Shown here: in pieces, positions 1 through 7,737 of the stretch | How the letters are laid out: every line of letters starts with the position of its first letter | How positions within the stretch are numbered: the stretch's first letter is position 1 | Assembly (NCBI GenBank): GCA_947469815.1 | Contig: CANIRI010000023.1 | Coordinates: 1 to 14,438, forward strand | Reading direction: 5' to 3' | From: Comamonadaceae bacterium | Lineage (GTDB): Bacteria > Pseudomonadota > Gammaproteobacteria > Burkholderiales > Burkholderiaceae_C | Length of the DNA stretch: 14,438 bases | The notes under the pieces: model-generated | Database searches by the model: none | What the model saw: only the letters and a program-made list of their open reading frames with translations | Told to the model about the DNA's origin: nothing | Translations under genes and position numbers: made by a program

Positions 1-63
1 AAAGGCAAGGGCATCCGTTATTCGGATGAAAAAGTCACCATCAAAGAAACCAAGAAGAAATAA
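1..63 (+). CDS. rplF: Ribosomal protein L6, C-terminal end (partial)
   Basis: Only the last 20 codons and the TAA stop are present; the gene begins before the window. The tail is lysine-rich and contains [10 protein letters not shown], which matches the conserved C-terminus of bacterial L6 (large-subunit protein near the factor-binding site). Its position directly before rplR is the standard spc-operon order. The stop codon runs into the Shine-Dalgarno sequence of rplR (AAGGAG at 62-67). Identification rests on this short tail plus the context, and both agree. Confidence 0.9.
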   Translation, partial: KGKGIRYSDEKVTIKETKKK

Positions 64-74
64 GGAGCCGGACC

Positions 75-440
75 ATGCTGACGAAAAAAGAGCAACGTCT
101 GCGCCGTTCGCGCCAGACCCGTATCCGGATCGCATCGCAAGGCGTTGCACGCTTGACGGTCAACCGCACCAATTTGCACATTTACGCTTCGGTCATTTCT
201 GGCGATGGCGGACGTGTGCTGGCCACCGCCTCGACCGCAGAAGCCGAAGTCCGTACCGCTTTGGGCGGCTCGGGCAAGGGTGGCAATGTGGCCGCTGCTC
301 AGATGATCGGCAAGCGGCTGGCTGAGAAAGCCAAAGCAGCCGGAGTCGAAAAAGTGGCGTTTGACCGCTCTGGTTTCGCCTACCACGGCCGCGTCAAAGC
401 GGTTGCGGAAGCGGCGCGTGAAGCAGGCTTGCAGTTCTAA
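75..440 (+). CDS. rplR: 50S ribosomal protein L18
   Basis: The 121-residue product has the usual length for bacterial L18, which binds 5S rRNA in the central protuberance of the 50S subunit. The very basic N-terminus ([16 protein letters not shown]) and the core with [15 protein letters not shown] and [24 protein letters not shown] are typical of the family. The ATG is preceded by AAGGAG at 62-67 with a 7-base spacer, which fixes the start. The gene sits between rplF and rpsE, 17 bases before rpsE, and is part of the spc operon transcript. Confidence 0.98.
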   Translation: MLTKKEQRLRRSRQTRIRIASQGVARLTVNRTNLHIYASVISGDGGRVLATASTAEAEVRTALGGSGKGGNVAAAQMIGKRLAEKAKAAGVEKVAFDRSGFAYHGRVKAVAEAAREAGLQF

Positions 441-457
441 GCAGATCGGAATACACA

Positions 458-982
458 ATGGCAAAAGTTCAAGCAAAAATGCAAGGCAAGACCGAAGGTC
501 CTGAGGACGGTCTGCGCGAGAAGATGATTGCGATCAACCGCGTGACCAAAGTGGTCAAGGGCGGTCGTATTCTGGGTTTCGCCGCCCTGACCGTGGTCGG
601 TGACGGCGATGGCCGCGTCGGCATGGGCAAAGGCAAGTCCAAAGAGGTGCCTGCTGCAGTGCAGAAAGCCATGGAAGAGGCCCGCCGCAATATGCTGAAG
701 GTGTCTCTCAAGAACGGCACCCTGCACCACAAGGTCATGGGTCACCACGGCGCTGCCAGCGTCATGATGAGCCCGGCTCCCAAGGGAACCGGCATCATCG
801 CCGGTGGACCGATGCGTGCGGTGTTTGAGGTGGTCGGTATCACCGACATCGTTGCTAAGAGCCACGGCTCCAGCAACCCCTACAACATGGTTCGCGCCAC
901 CTTGGACGCGCTGTCGGTTTCCACGACCCCCGCCGAAGTTGCCGCCAAACGCGGCAAGTCGGTTGAAGAACTGTTTGTTTGA
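458..982 (+). CDS. rpsE: 30S ribosomal protein S5
   Basis: The 174-residue product is S5, a small-subunit protein that contributes to translational accuracy and lines the mRNA entry channel. The N-terminal double-stranded-RNA-binding-like half carries [19 protein letters not shown] and [20 protein letters not shown]. The C-terminal half carries [20 protein letters not shown] and [15 protein letters not shown]. All of these are hallmark S5 blocks. The ribosome-binding region is not canonical: AGATCGGA at 443-450 lies 7 bases before the ATG, and the same module with the same spacing precedes rpsK. The next gene, rpmD, begins 12 bases after the stop. Confidence 0.98.
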   Translation: MAKVQAKMQGKTEGPEDGLREKMIAINRVTKVVKGGRILGFAALTVVGDGDGRVGMGKGKSKEVPAAVQKAMEEARRNMLKVSLKNGTLHHKVMGHHGAASVMMSPAPKGTGIIAGGPMRAVFEVVGITDIVAKSHGSSNPYNMVRATLDALSVSTTPAEVAAKRGKSVEELFV

Positions 983-994
983 TCGAGGTCTGAC

Positions 995-1189
995 ATGACA
1001 ACACCACAAACAACGCAAACCACCGTCAAGGTGCAGTTGGTACGCAGCCCCATTGGCTGCAAAGAATCGCATCGCGCAACGGTACGCGGCCTGGGCCTGC
1101 GCAAAATCGGCAGCGTCAGCGAGCTCGAAGATACGGCCGCTGTGCGCGGGATGATCAACAAGATCAGTTACCTGGTCAAACTTCTCTAA
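995..1189 (+). CDS. rpmD: 50S ribosomal protein L30
   Basis: The 64-residue product matches the bacterial short form of L30. After a threonine/glutamine-rich start (about 10 residues), the core [12 protein letters not shown], then [14 protein letters not shown] and [10 protein letters not shown], is diagnostic. GAGGT at 985-989 gives a good Shine-Dalgarno 5 bases before the ATG. L30 sits between rpsE and rplO, its standard place, and rplO follows after 10 bases. The N-terminus is a few residues longer than in E. coli, which looks like ordinary family variation. Confidence 0.97.
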   Translation: MTTPQTTQTTVKVQLVRSPIGCKESHRATVRGLGLRKIGSVSELEDTAAVRGMINKISYLVKLL

Positions 1190-1199
1190 GGGCGTGATG

Positions 1200-1631
1200 A
1201 TGGAACTCAACAGCATCCAACCTGCACCTGGTGCCAAGCACGCCAAGCGTCGCGTCGGTCGCGGCATCGGCTCGGGCCTCGGTAAGACGGCGGGCCGTGG
1301 TCACAAGGGTCAAAAGTCACGCGCCGGTGGTTACCACAAAGTCGGATTTGAGGGCGGTCAAATGCCCATGCACCGCCGTTTGCCCAAGCGCGGTTTCAAA
1401 TCGCAGTCTTTGCAGTTCAACGCAGAAATCACGCTCAAGACCCTGGAGCAACTTGGTCTGGACAAAGTGGACATGCTCACATTGAAGCAGCACGGCCTGG
1501 TGAACGACATGACCAAGGTGGTGAAAGTCATCAAGACCGGTGCGATTACCCGTGCAGTGGCACTGAGTGGAATCGGCGCAACAGCCGGTGCCAAGGCAGC
1601 CATCGTCGCCGCCGGCGGCAGCGTTGAGTAA
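1200..1631 (+). CDS. rplO: 50S ribosomal protein L15
   Basis: The 143-residue product is L15, an assembly protein of the large subunit. The N-terminus [18 protein letters not shown] is followed by the glycine/arginine-rich extension [18 protein letters not shown], which threads into 23S rRNA. The end, [13 protein letters not shown], is also typical. Three in-frame start codons are stacked (GTG 1194, ATG 1197, ATG 1200). The third is preferred because AAGGG at 1188-1192 is then 7 bases upstream and because L15 proteins normally begin MELN. The gene lies between rpmD and secY. Confidence 0.97.
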   Translation: MELNSIQPAPGAKHAKRRVGRGIGSGLGKTAGRGHKGQKSRAGGYHKVGFEGGQMPMHRRLPKRGFKSQSLQFNAEITLKTLEQLGLDKVDMLTLKQHGLVNDMTKVVKVIKTGAITRAVALSGIGATAGAKAAIVAAGGSVE

Positions 1632-1648
1632 TTAGCAGGGATTCGACC

Positions 1649-2959
1649 GTGGCAAGCAGCGCCCCTAACCGAGCCAGCGCGGACAAGTACGGCGATTTGC
1701 GCCGTCGCTTGGTCTTTTTGCTGCTCGCTTTGGTGGTGTACCGGGTGGGTGCGCACATTCCTGTGCCAGGCATCAACCCGGAGCAGCTGCAGCAGTTGTT
1801 CAAAGACCAGCAGGGCGGCATATTGAGTTTGTTCAATATGTTTTCCGGTGGCGCGCTGTCGCGATTCACTGTGTTCGCCCTGGGGATCATGCCCTACATA
1901 TCTGCCTCCATCATCATCCAGCTGATGGGCTATGTCGTACCGACTTTTGAGCAGCTCAAAAAAGAGGGCGAATCGGGCCGCCGCAAGATCACACAGTACA
2001 CGCGCTACGGAACCGTCGGATTGGCTTTGTTCCAGTCCTTGGGAATTGCCCTGGCTTTGGAGTCATCTTCCGGCCTGGTGATGAGCCCGGGCCTGGGCTT
2101 CCGTTTGACCACGGTTGTCACCCTGACCGCAGGAACCATGTTTTTGATGTGGCTGGGTGAGCAGATCACCGAGCGCGGCTTGGGCAACGGCATCTCGATT
2201 TTGATTTTCGGCGGTATCGCCGCAGGACTGCCAGGTTCGGTGGGCGGCTTGCTGGAACTGGTGCGGACCGGCGCGATGTCCATCATTGTGGCGCTGCTGA
2301 TTGTGGTGGTGGTCGGATTCGTCACCTACTTCGTGGTTTTTGTGGAGCGCGGACAGCGCAAAATTCTGGTGAATTACGCCCGCCGCCAAGTCGGCAACAA
2401 GGTTTACGGTGGACAGTCCTCGCACCTGCCCTTGAAGTTGAATATGTCCGGCGTTATCCCGCCGATCTTTGCCAGCTCCATTATTTTGTTGCCGGCGACG
2501 GTGGCGAATTGGTTCAGTACCGGCTCGTCCATGACCTGGCTCAAAGACATCTCGGCGACCCTGAGCCCCGGGCAACCGATTTATGTGCTGATCTACGCCA
2601 GTGCGATTGTGTTTTTCTGCTTCTTCTACACGGCCCTGGTTTTCAACAGCAAGGAAACGGCTGAGAACTTGAAAAAGAGCGGTGCCTTCATTCCCGGCTA
2701 CCGTCCCGGCGACCAGACCGCCCGCTACATCGACAAGATTTTGTTGCGCCTGACCTTGGCGGGCGCGGTCTATATCACCTTTGTCTGCTTGTTGCCCGAA
2801 TTTTTGATTTTGAAGTACAACGTTCCGTTCTATTTTGGCGGTACGTCCTTGCTCATTATTGTGGTGGTCACCATGGACTTTATGGCGCAGGTACAGAACT
2901 ACCTGATGTCGCAGCAGTATGAGTCCTTGTTGAAGAAGGCCAGTTTTAAATCATCCTGA
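1649..2959 (+). CDS. secY: Protein translocase subunit SecY
   Basis: The 436-residue product is the channel-forming subunit of the SecYEG translocon in the inner membrane. Ten hydrophobic segments can be placed at about 20-40, 73-93, 118-138, 152-170, 181-198, 211-232, 268-288, 312-333, 367-387 and 394-414. The first periplasmic stretch, GAHIPVPGI, is characteristic. So is the cytoplasmic loop [20 protein letters not shown], where R352 corresponds to the SecA-contacting arginine of E. coli SecY. The start is GTG, with CAGGGA at 1636-1641 as ribosome-binding site. secY closes the spc block, and rpmJ follows after 43 bases with no room for infA. Confidence 0.98.
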   Translation: MASSAPNRASADKYGDLRRRLVFLLLALVVYRVGAHIPVPGINPEQLQQLFKDQQGGILSLFNMFSGGALSRFTVFALGIMPYISASIIIQLMGYVVPTFEQLKKEGESGRRKITQYTRYGTVGLALFQSLGIALALESSSGLVMSPGLGFRLTTVVTLTAGTMFLMWLGEQITERGLGNGISILIFGGIAAGLPGSVGGLLELVRTGAMSIIVALLIVVVVGFVTYFVVFVERGQRKILVNYARRQVGNKVYGGQSSHLPLKLNMSGVIPPIFASSIILLPATVANWFSTGSSMTWLKDISATLSPGQPIYVLIYASAIVFFCFFYTALVFNSKETAENLKKSGAFIPGYRPGDQTARYIDKILLRLTLAGAVYITFVCLLPEFLILKYNVPFYFGGTSLLIIVVVTMDFMAQVQNYLMSQQYESLLKKASFKSS

Positions 2960-3002
2960 TGCCCTGGGGCACAGGTTCAATTGTTGTTCGTAGGAGCCTT
3001 GT

Positions 3003-3116
3003 ATGAAAGTATCCGCATCGGTAAAGAAGATTTGCCGCAATTGCAAAATTATCCGGCGCAAGGGCGTGGTTCGCGTGATTTGTGCGGACGCCCGTCACAA
3101 GCAGCGCCAAGGCTGA
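3003..3116 (+). CDS. rpmJ: 50S ribosomal protein L36
   Basis: This 37-residue gene encodes [15 protein letters not shown] followed by [22 protein letters not shown]. It is an L36 of the zinc-binding type, with ligands C11, C14, C27 and H32 in the pattern C-x2-C-x12-C-x4-H. L36 is the smallest 50S protein and binds 23S rRNA. A purine-rich TAGGAG lies just upstream (2991-2996), 6 bases before the ATG. The gene links the spc and alpha blocks: it starts 43 bases after secY and ends 24 bases before rpsM. Because the zinc ligands are intact, this is the C+ paralogue. Any zinc-free copy would be elsewhere in the genome. Confidence 0.97.
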   Translation: MKVSASVKKICRNCKIIRRKGVVRVICADARHKQRQG

Positions 3117-3140
3117 TTGCACAAGTTTTAGAGGAAGCAT

Positions 3141-3506
3141 ATGGCACGTATCGCAGGTATCAACATCCCGCCGAATCAGCACTCTGAGATCGGATTGACA
3201 GCGATTTTCGGAATCGGTCGCCCCCGCGCACGCAAAATTTGCGAAGCCTGCGGTATCGCCTATTCCAAGAAGATCAAAGATTTGAGCGACTCCGATCTCG
3301 AGAAATTGCGTGAGCAAATCGGACTTTTCACCATCGAGGGTGATCTGCGCCGCGAAACCACCATGAACATCAAGCGTTTGATGGACATTGGTTGCTACCG
3401 CGGTTTCCGCCATCGCCGCGGCCTGCCTATGCGTGGACAGCGTACACGCACCAATGCCCGGACCCGTAAAGGCCCGCGTAAATCTGCTGCATCCCTGAAG
3501 AAATAG
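3141..3506 (+). CDS. rpsM: 30S ribosomal protein S13
   Basis: The 121-residue product is S13, located in the head of the 30S subunit, where it contacts the P-site tRNA and the 50S subunit. Recognisable blocks are [26 protein letters not shown] (helix-two-turns-helix region), [20 protein letters not shown], and the tail [27 protein letters not shown] at 3131-3137 is a strong ribosome-binding site. It is the first gene of the alpha operon order (rpsM-rpsK-rpsD-rpoA-rplQ). In E. coli this leader carries the S4 translational operator; no equivalent pseudoknot could be identified here by eye. Confidence 0.98.
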   Translation: MARIAGINIPPNQHSEIGLTAIFGIGRPRARKICEACGIAYSKKIKDLSDSDLEKLREQIGLFTIEGDLRRETTMNIKRLMDIGCYRGFRHRRGLPMRGQRTRTNARTRKGPRKSAASLKK

Positions 3507-3519
3507 ATCGGACTGATAT

Positions 3520-3924
3520 ATGGCAAAAGCACCCGGAAATAGCGCTGCACAGCGCGTACGAAAAAAAGTCCGTAAAAACGTATCGGACGGCATCGCCCAC
3601 GTGCATGCCTCGTTCAACAACACCATCATCACGATCACCGATCGCCAGGGCAACGCATTGGCCTGGGCTTCCTCGGGTGGCCAGGGCTTCAAGGGTTCGC
3701 GTAAGTCGACTCCCTTCGCTGCGCAGGTTGCTTCTGAAGTCGCCGGTCGCGCTGCTGTCGAGCAGGGCATCAAGAATCTGGATGTTGAAATCAAAGGCCC
3801 CGGCCCCGGCCGCGAGTCTTCGGTGCGCGCACTTGCTGCGCTGGGTATCCGCATCAACATGATTGCGGACGTAACCCCGGTTCCCCACAACGGCTGCCGC
3901 CCTCAAAAGCGCCGTCGTATTTAA
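3520..3924 (+). CDS. rpsK: 30S ribosomal protein S11
   Basis: The 134-residue product is S11, a platform protein of the 30S subunit near the E site. The blocks [41 protein letters not shown] and [18 protein letters not shown] (C-terminus) are nearly invariant in the family. The ribosome-binding region AGATCGGA (3505-3512) overlaps the stop of rpsM and is not a canonical Shine-Dalgarno. The same octamer at the same 7-base distance precedes rpsE. An 85-base spacer with two stem-loops separates it from rpsD. Confidence 0.98.
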   Translation: MAKAPGNSAAQRVRKKVRKNVSDGIAHVHASFNNTIITITDRQGNALAWASSGGQGFKGSRKSTPFAAQVASEVAGRAAVEQGIKNLDVEIKGPGPGRESSVRALAALGIRINMIADVTPVPHNGCRPQKRRRI

Positions 3925-3941
3925 AAACCGTCAGGCCCACC

Positions 3942-3984
3942 GCCAGGTGTTTCGGCATCTGGCTCCCGCCCTAATTGGGGGCGG
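3942..3984 (+). other. Tandem stem-loops in the rpsK-rpsD spacer
   Basis: The first hairpin pairs 3942-3949 (GCCAGGTG) with 3956-3963 (CATCTGGC), giving eight pairs including one G-U, around a TTTCGG loop. The second pairs 3966-3971 (CCGCCC) with 3979-3984 (GGGCGG) around a 7-base loop. Neither is followed by a T-run, so this is not an intrinsic terminator. It may be an mRNA processing or stability element, or a protein-binding site controlling rpsD. That role is inferred only from position, 26 bases upstream of the rpsD start. Confidence 0.55.
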
Positions 3985-4009
3985 CAGTTGACATACTAAG
4001 GAAGTTCAA

Positions 4010-4633
4010 GTGGCACGTTATTTAGGTCCTACATCCAAACTATCACGCCGTGAAGGCACTGATTTGTTCCTCAAGAGCGCCCGCCGCGCGATTGGGGACA
4101 AGGCGAAGTTTGATTCCAAACCCGGTCAGCACGGCCGCACCTCCGGTGCGCGTACCTCGGACTTCGGTATCCAGCTGCGCGAAAAGCAAAAAGTCAAACG
4201 CATGTACGGCGTTTTGGAGCGCCAGTTCCGCCGTTACTTCGCCGAGGCGGATCGCCGCCGTGGCAACACTGGCGCGAACCTGCTGTCTTTGCTCGAGTCG
4301 CGCCTGGATAACGTGGTGTACCGCATGGGTTTTGGTTCGACGCGCGCCGAGGCGCGCCAGATGGTGTCCCACAAAGCGATTACGGTGAATGGCAAGTCGG
4401 TGAACATTCCGTCTTACATGGTCAAGGCCGGCGATGTGTTGGCCGTGCGCGAAAAGTCCAAAAAGCAAAACCGGGTTGTCGAGGCTTTGCAGCTCGCGCA
4501 ACAGGTTGGCTTTCCTTCTTGGGTTGATGTGAACACCGAAAAGGCGGAGGGCGTTTTCAAGAGCGTGCCTGACCGCGACCAGTTTGCCGTTGACGTCAAC
4601 GAATCGCTGATTGTCGAGTTGTACTCACGCTGA
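4010..4633 (+). CDS. rpsD: 30S ribosomal protein S4
   Basis: The 207-residue product is S4, a primary 16S rRNA-binding protein that nucleates 30S assembly and, in E. coli, represses the alpha operon. [20 protein letters not shown] starts the protein. [17 protein letters not shown] lies in the rRNA-binding helical part. The S4 RNA-binding domain spans about residues 97-160 ([20 protein letters not shown], then [10 protein letters not shown]). There is no cysteine, so it is a zinc-free S4. The start is GTG with AAGGA at 3998-4002, 7 bases upstream. The spacers on both sides (85 and 107 bases) are long for a ribosomal operon. Confidence 0.98.
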   Translation: MARYLGPTSKLSRREGTDLFLKSARRAIGDKAKFDSKPGQHGRTSGARTSDFGIQLREKQKVKRMYGVLERQFRRYFAEADRRRGNTGANLLSLLESRLDNVVYRMGFGSTRAEARQMVSHKAITVNGKSVNIPSYMVKAGDVLAVREKSKKQNRVVEALQLAQQVGFPSWVDVNTEKAEGVFKSVPDRDQFAVDVNESLIVELYSR

Positions 4634-4740
4634 TAGCCAGCTGGAGTCTGAATTTGTCCCCCTGCTGCGGATTTCTGCAATTGGGGTGCTTCACCGGCCT
4701 TACCGATGTAACGAGTCGGGGGCATTGAGAGGAAGTTGGA
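4634..4740 (+). other. Long rpsD-rpoA spacer
   Basis: This 107-base gap has no open reading frame of note. Loose pairing is possible (CCCC at 4658-4661 with GGGG at 4683-4686), but there is no strong hairpin, no T-run and no convincing sigma-70 promoter. At its end AGAGGAAG (4728-4735) provides the rpoA ribosome-binding site. It is recorded because the gap is about four times the E. coli spacing and could contain a processing site. Confidence 0.4.
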
Positions 4741-5730
4741 ATGCACAGTAATCTATTGAAACCCAAAACAATCAACGTTGAACAAGTCAGCGCCAACCGC
4801 GCGAAGGTGACTTTGGAGCCTTTTGAGCGCGGCTACGGCCACACCTTGGGTAACGCGCTGCGTCGCGTACTCTTGTCGTCTATGCCGGGTTACGCTGCCA
4901 CCGAAGTGAACTTCGCGGGCGTTCTGCACGAGTATTCGTCGATCGAAGGCGTGCAAGAAGACGTGGTCAACATCTTGTTGAACCTCAAAGGCGTGGTGTT
5001 CAAGTTGCACAACCGTGACGAAGTGACGCTGAGCCTGCGCAAGGATAGCCAGGGCGTGGTTACCGCTGCCGATATGCAAACCCCCCACGATGTGGAAATT
5101 GTCAACCCGGACCATGTGATCGCGCATTTGTCCAAGGGCGGCAAGCTTGATATGCAGATCAAGGTCGAAAAGGGCCGTGGCTATGTCCCCGGTTCGGTGC
5201 GCCGCCACGCGGATGAGCCGAACAAATCGATTGGCCGCATCATTTTGGATGCATCGTTTTCCCCGGTCAAACGCGTCAGCTACACCGTCGAAAGCGCCCG
5301 CGTGGAGCAGCGCACCGACCTCGACAAACTGGTGGTGGACATTGAGACCAATGGTGCTTTGACGGCCGAAGACGCGGTGCGCGCCTCTGCCAAAATTTTG
5401 GTCGAGCAACTCGCGGTGTTTGCACAACTGGAAGGCGGCGAGCTCGACGCATTCACCAGTGCGCCAACCCGCAGCAATACCAACTTCGACCCCATTCTGT
5501 TGCGCCCGGTCGACGAGCTCGAGCTCACCGTGCGTTCTGCCAACTGCCTCAAGGCAGAGAACATTTACTACATCGGTGACCTCATCCAGCGCACCGAAAA
5601 CGAGTTGCTTAAGACCCCTAATCTGGGTCGTAAGTCGCTCAACGAAATCAAGGAAGTCCTCGCTTCGCGCGGCCTGACCTTGGGTATGAAATTGGATGGC
5701 TGGCCACCTGCGGCTTTGGACAAGCGTTAA
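4741..5730 (+). CDS. rpoA: DNA-directed RNA polymerase subunit alpha
   Basis: The 329-residue product matches the E. coli alpha length exactly. The N-terminal dimerisation and assembly domain occupies about residues 1-235 and includes [21 protein letters not shown] linker follows at about 236-249. The C-terminal domain, 250-329, binds UP elements and activators. In it [19 protein letters not shown] places the DNA-contacting arginine at position 265, identical to E. coli R265, with N268 also kept. AGAGGAAG at 4728-4735 is the ribosome-binding site. The gene lies in the conserved rpsD-rpoA-rplQ order, so polymerase and ribosome synthesis are coupled. Confidence 0.99.
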   Translation: MHSNLLKPKTINVEQVSANRAKVTLEPFERGYGHTLGNALRRVLLSSMPGYAATEVNFAGVLHEYSSIEGVQEDVVNILLNLKGVVFKLHNRDEVTLSLRKDSQGVVTAADMQTPHDVEIVNPDHVIAHLSKGGKLDMQIKVEKGRGYVPGSVRRHADEPNKSIGRIILDASFSPVKRVSYTVESARVEQRTDLDKLVVDIETNGALTAEDAVRASAKILVEQLAVFAQLEGGELDAFTSAPTRSNTNFDPILLRPVDELELTVRSANCLKAENIYYIGDLIQRTENELLKTPNLGRKSLNEIKEVLASRGLTLGMKLDGWPPAALDKR

Positions 5731-5774
5731 TTTGTAACCCCAAAGTGGTGTTGCTCCGCAAGGGCGCGCCGCAC

Positions 5775-5800
5775 CGGGCAGTACCTGATACGGCTGCCCG
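5775..5800 (+). other. Stem-loop in the rpoA-rplQ spacer
   Basis: CGGGCAG (5775-5781) pairs perfectly with CTGCCCG (5794-5800) around a 12-base loop in which CC/GG may add two further pairs. No T-run follows (CTCACGATAAGC), so it is not a classical terminator. It lies 25 bases before the rplQ start and just upstream of its AAGGAAG ribosome-binding site. It could modulate rplQ translation or mark an mRNA processing point; this is inference. Confidence 0.5.
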
Positions 5801-5825
5801 CTCACGATAAGCAAAGGAAGAAACC

Positions 5826-6218
5826 ATGCGTCACGGACACGGACTGCGCAAGCTAAACCGAACCTCCTCCCACCGCCTCGCGATGCTGCGCAACATGATG
5901 AATTCACTCATCGCGCACGAAGCCATCAAAACCACGGTACCCAAAGCCAAAGAGCTGCGCCGCGTGGTAGAGCCCATGATCACCTTGGCCAAAGAAGCCA
6001 CCGTGGCCAATCGCCGTTTGGCATTTGACCGCCTGCGCGACCGCGACAGCGTGAGCAAATTGTTTGACGTGTTGGGCCCGCGTTTCAAAGCGCGTCCAGG
6101 CGGCTACACCCGCATTTTGAAGATGGGTTTCCGCGTGGGCGACAACGCGCCCATGGCCTTGGTCGAGTTGGTCGAGCGCACCGATGACACGGCTGAAGCA
6201 GCTGTCGATGCGTCTTAA
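5826..6218 (+). CDS. rplQ: 50S ribosomal protein L17
   Basis: The 130-residue product is L17, a large-subunit protein near the exit tunnel. The start [20 protein letters not shown], then [25 protein letters not shown] and [21 protein letters not shown], are signature blocks. The last 15 or so residues ([14 protein letters not shown]) form a variable acidic tail. AAGGAAG at 5814-5820 is the ribosome-binding site. It is the last protein gene of the alpha operon; the initiator tRNA gene begins 23 bases after its stop. Confidence 0.98.
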   Translation: MRHGHGLRKLNRTSSHRLAMLRNMMNSLIAHEAIKTTVPKAKELRRVVEPMITLAKEATVANRRLAFDRLRDRDSVSKLFDVLGPRFKARPGGYTRILKMGFRVGDNAPMALVELVERTDDTAEAAVDAS

Positions 6219-6230
6219 GTGAAGTAGAAT
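6202..6230 (+). promoter_or_regulatory. Possible tRNA-fMet promoter
   Basis: TAGAAT at 6225-6230 resembles a sigma-70 -10 box and would start transcription about 5 bases before the mature tRNA. The following CTCCCCC is a C-rich discriminator, as in stringently controlled tRNA/rRNA promoters. The -35 position with a 17-base spacer reads CTGTCG (6202-6207), only 3 of 6 matches and inside the end of rplQ. The tRNA may equally be read from the alpha operon. Confidence 0.35.
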
Positions 6231-6241
6231 CTCCCCCTTAC

Positions 6242-6318
<77 letters not shown>

Positions 6319-6323
6319 AACAG

Positions 6324-6339
6324 ATGCGGTGTCCCGCAT
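6324..6339 (+). other. Small hairpin after tRNA-fMet
   Basis: ATGCGG (6324-6329) pairs with CCGCAT (6334-6339) around a 4-base loop TGTC, five bases after the encoded CCA. It lies in the 3' trailer between the tRNA and the terminator and could guide trailer processing. Confidence 0.5.
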
Positions 6340-6341
6340 TA

Positions 6342-6371
6342 CAAAACGCCAACCCCCGGGTTGGCGTTTTG
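6342..6371. terminator. Bidirectional intrinsic terminator
   Basis: Positions 6342-6355 (CAAAACGCCAACCC) are perfectly complementary to 6358-6371, a 14-pair stem whose outer part is A4 against T4. This supplies a T-tract in either direction. It ends the rplQ/tRNA-fMet transcript on the + strand and, 28 bases beyond its stop codon, the MATE transporter transcript on the - strand. Convergent placement and symmetry make this the clearest regulatory element in the window. Confidence 0.88.
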
Positions 6372-6399
6372 CATGGAGCTTCGGCGTATGCCGCACCGG

Positions 6400-7737
6400 T
6401 CAGACTGCTTGATGGCCTAATCGGTCTAGAGTTTTGAAGCACAGCCAGATGCCGATGGCGCCGAAGCCGACCACGCCCAGGCCATAGCCCGCCATGATGC
6501 CCTGCGTGCCGCCCAGCGCCGCACCCACCCAGACAAAAGGCGCCACACCCAGCGTGGCGCGGCCCCAATTCAAGGCCGTGGAATAAAAGGCAAATCCCAG
6601 ATTGTTGAAGGCCGCATTGGCGACAAACAGCGCACCGTTAAATGCAAAACTGCCCGCCACAAAGCGGCAGAAAAACACAATCACCTCCCGCGCTTCACCC
6701 TGCGCACCGAAGGCATCGGCGATCAGGTTGGCACCCAGCGCCAGCAAGAGCCAGACAATGGCAACGTAGACCAGCACCAGCGCCAGGCTTTGCCGCAGCG
6801 TCTGCCGCAAGCGGTCAAACCGGCCCGCGCCCAGGTTCTGGCCGACGATGGGTCCAATCGCGCCCGACAATGCAAACAAGACCACAAAGGCCACCGGAAT
6901 CAGTCGCACCACCACTGACCACCCCGCCACAGCGCCATCGCCAAAGGGTGCAATCGCGTGCGTCACGAATGCGTTGCCCACCGGTGTGGCAATTTGGGTC
7001 AGAACCGCGGGCAGGCCGATGGCCATAAAAGCGGGCAGCGTCTCATGCAACACGGGCATGCTCGGTAGGCGCAGCAAATCGTGTTTTTTCAGCACCATCC
7101 ACACGCCCAGTACGACCAGCGCGGACCGCGCGCACCATTGGGATAAGGCAGCGCCATCGAGTCCCAGTCCGAGTCCGAAGATGCACAGCGGATCGAGCAT
7201 GGCGCTGGCCGCACCGCTGAACAGGGTGAGCGCCATTGCCCCGCGGGCGTCGCCGACGGAGCGCAGCAGCGCGCTGCAGCACATGCCCATGCCGATCAAG
7301 GGCGCTGTCGGCAGGACCTGGCGCGCGTAGCGCAGCGCCAAGGCGTGGGTGTCGCCCTGCGCGCCCAGAAGGGTCAGGCAGTCACCCAGCAAGGGCCATA
7401 GCACCAGCGCCACAGTGAACATACAGGTCAGCATCAGCACCACCGACGAGCCGGCCAATAAACGCGCCTGCGCGCGTTCTCCTGCGCCGAGCGCGCGCGA
7501 GGTCAGGGCCGAGCAGGCAATCGACAAGCCAATAGACAGCGAGCTCACAAAAAACAGCAGCGTGCCCGCGTAGCCAATCGCCGCCGTGAGCGCGGGCTGT
7601 CCCAACAAAGAGATGTAGAACAGGCTCACGATGTCCACGGCGAACATCGCTGCCAGCCCCACGGAGCTGGCGGCCGTCATGGTCAGCACATGGCGCAGGA
7701 TGGAGCCGGTGACGAACTTGGGCAGTGGTGCCGTCAT
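6400..7737 (-). CDS. MATE-family efflux transporter
   Basis: The 445-residue product is an integral membrane protein with about twelve hydrophobic segments in two similar halves. The N-terminal half has SRALGAGERAQAR (80-92) and the C-terminal half has VGQNLGAGRFDRLRQ (298-312). These are the paired loop motifs of the MATE (multidrug and toxin extrusion, MatE) family. A proline in the LPTAP segment (143) and the repeated LPAVLTQIATPVGNAF region are also family-like. MATE proteins usually export cationic drugs or metabolites by Na+ or H+ antiport; the substrate here cannot be predicted. The ATG overlaps the TGA of the upstream exonuclease gene (ATGA), so translation is probably coupled. The gene ends at the shared bidirectional terminator. 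Confidence 0.93.
   Translation of the reverse strand: MTAPLPKFVTGSILRHVLTMTAASSVGLAAMFAVDIVSLFYISLLGQPALTAAIGYAGTLLFFVSSLSIGLSIACSALTSRALGAGERAQARLLAGSSVVLMLTCMFTVALVLWPLLGDCLTLLGAQGDTHALALRYARQVLPTAPLIGMGMCCSALLRSVGDARGAMALTLFSGAASAMLDPLCIFGLGLGLDGAALSQWCARSALVVLGVWMVLKKHDLLRLPSMPVLHETLPAFMAIGLPAVLTQIATPVGNAFVTHAIAPFGDGAVAGWSVVVRLIPVAFVVLFALSGAIGPIVGQNLGAGRFDRLRQTLRQSLALVLVYVAIVWLLLALGANLIADAFGAQGEAREVIVFFCRFVAGSFAFNGALFVANAAFNNLGFAFYSTALNWGRATLGVAPFVWVGAALGGTQGIMAGYGLGVVGFGAIGIWLCFKTLDRLGHQAV

Noticed and set aside
437..1267. Long minus-strand frame (276 codons) across rpsE-rpmD-rplO
   Set aside because: It is antisense to three certain ribosomal protein genes, has no family resemblance and no ribosome-binding context, and is a typical GC-driven shadow frame.
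2946..3890. Minus-strand frame of 314 codons opposite rpmJ, rpsM and rpsK
   Set aside because: It is antisense to three genuine ribosomal protein genes, with no independent support.
3988..3993. Perfect TTGACA just before rpsD, considered as a -35 box
   Set aside because: It is only about 20 bases from the rpsD start. A promoter using it would start inside the coding region, and no -10 box is found at 16-18 bases.
4753..5907. Minus-strand frame of 384 codons opposite rpoA
   Set aside because: It lies wholly opposite rpoA and the start of rplQ. Composition is histidine/glutamine-rich shadow sequence, with no recognisable domain.
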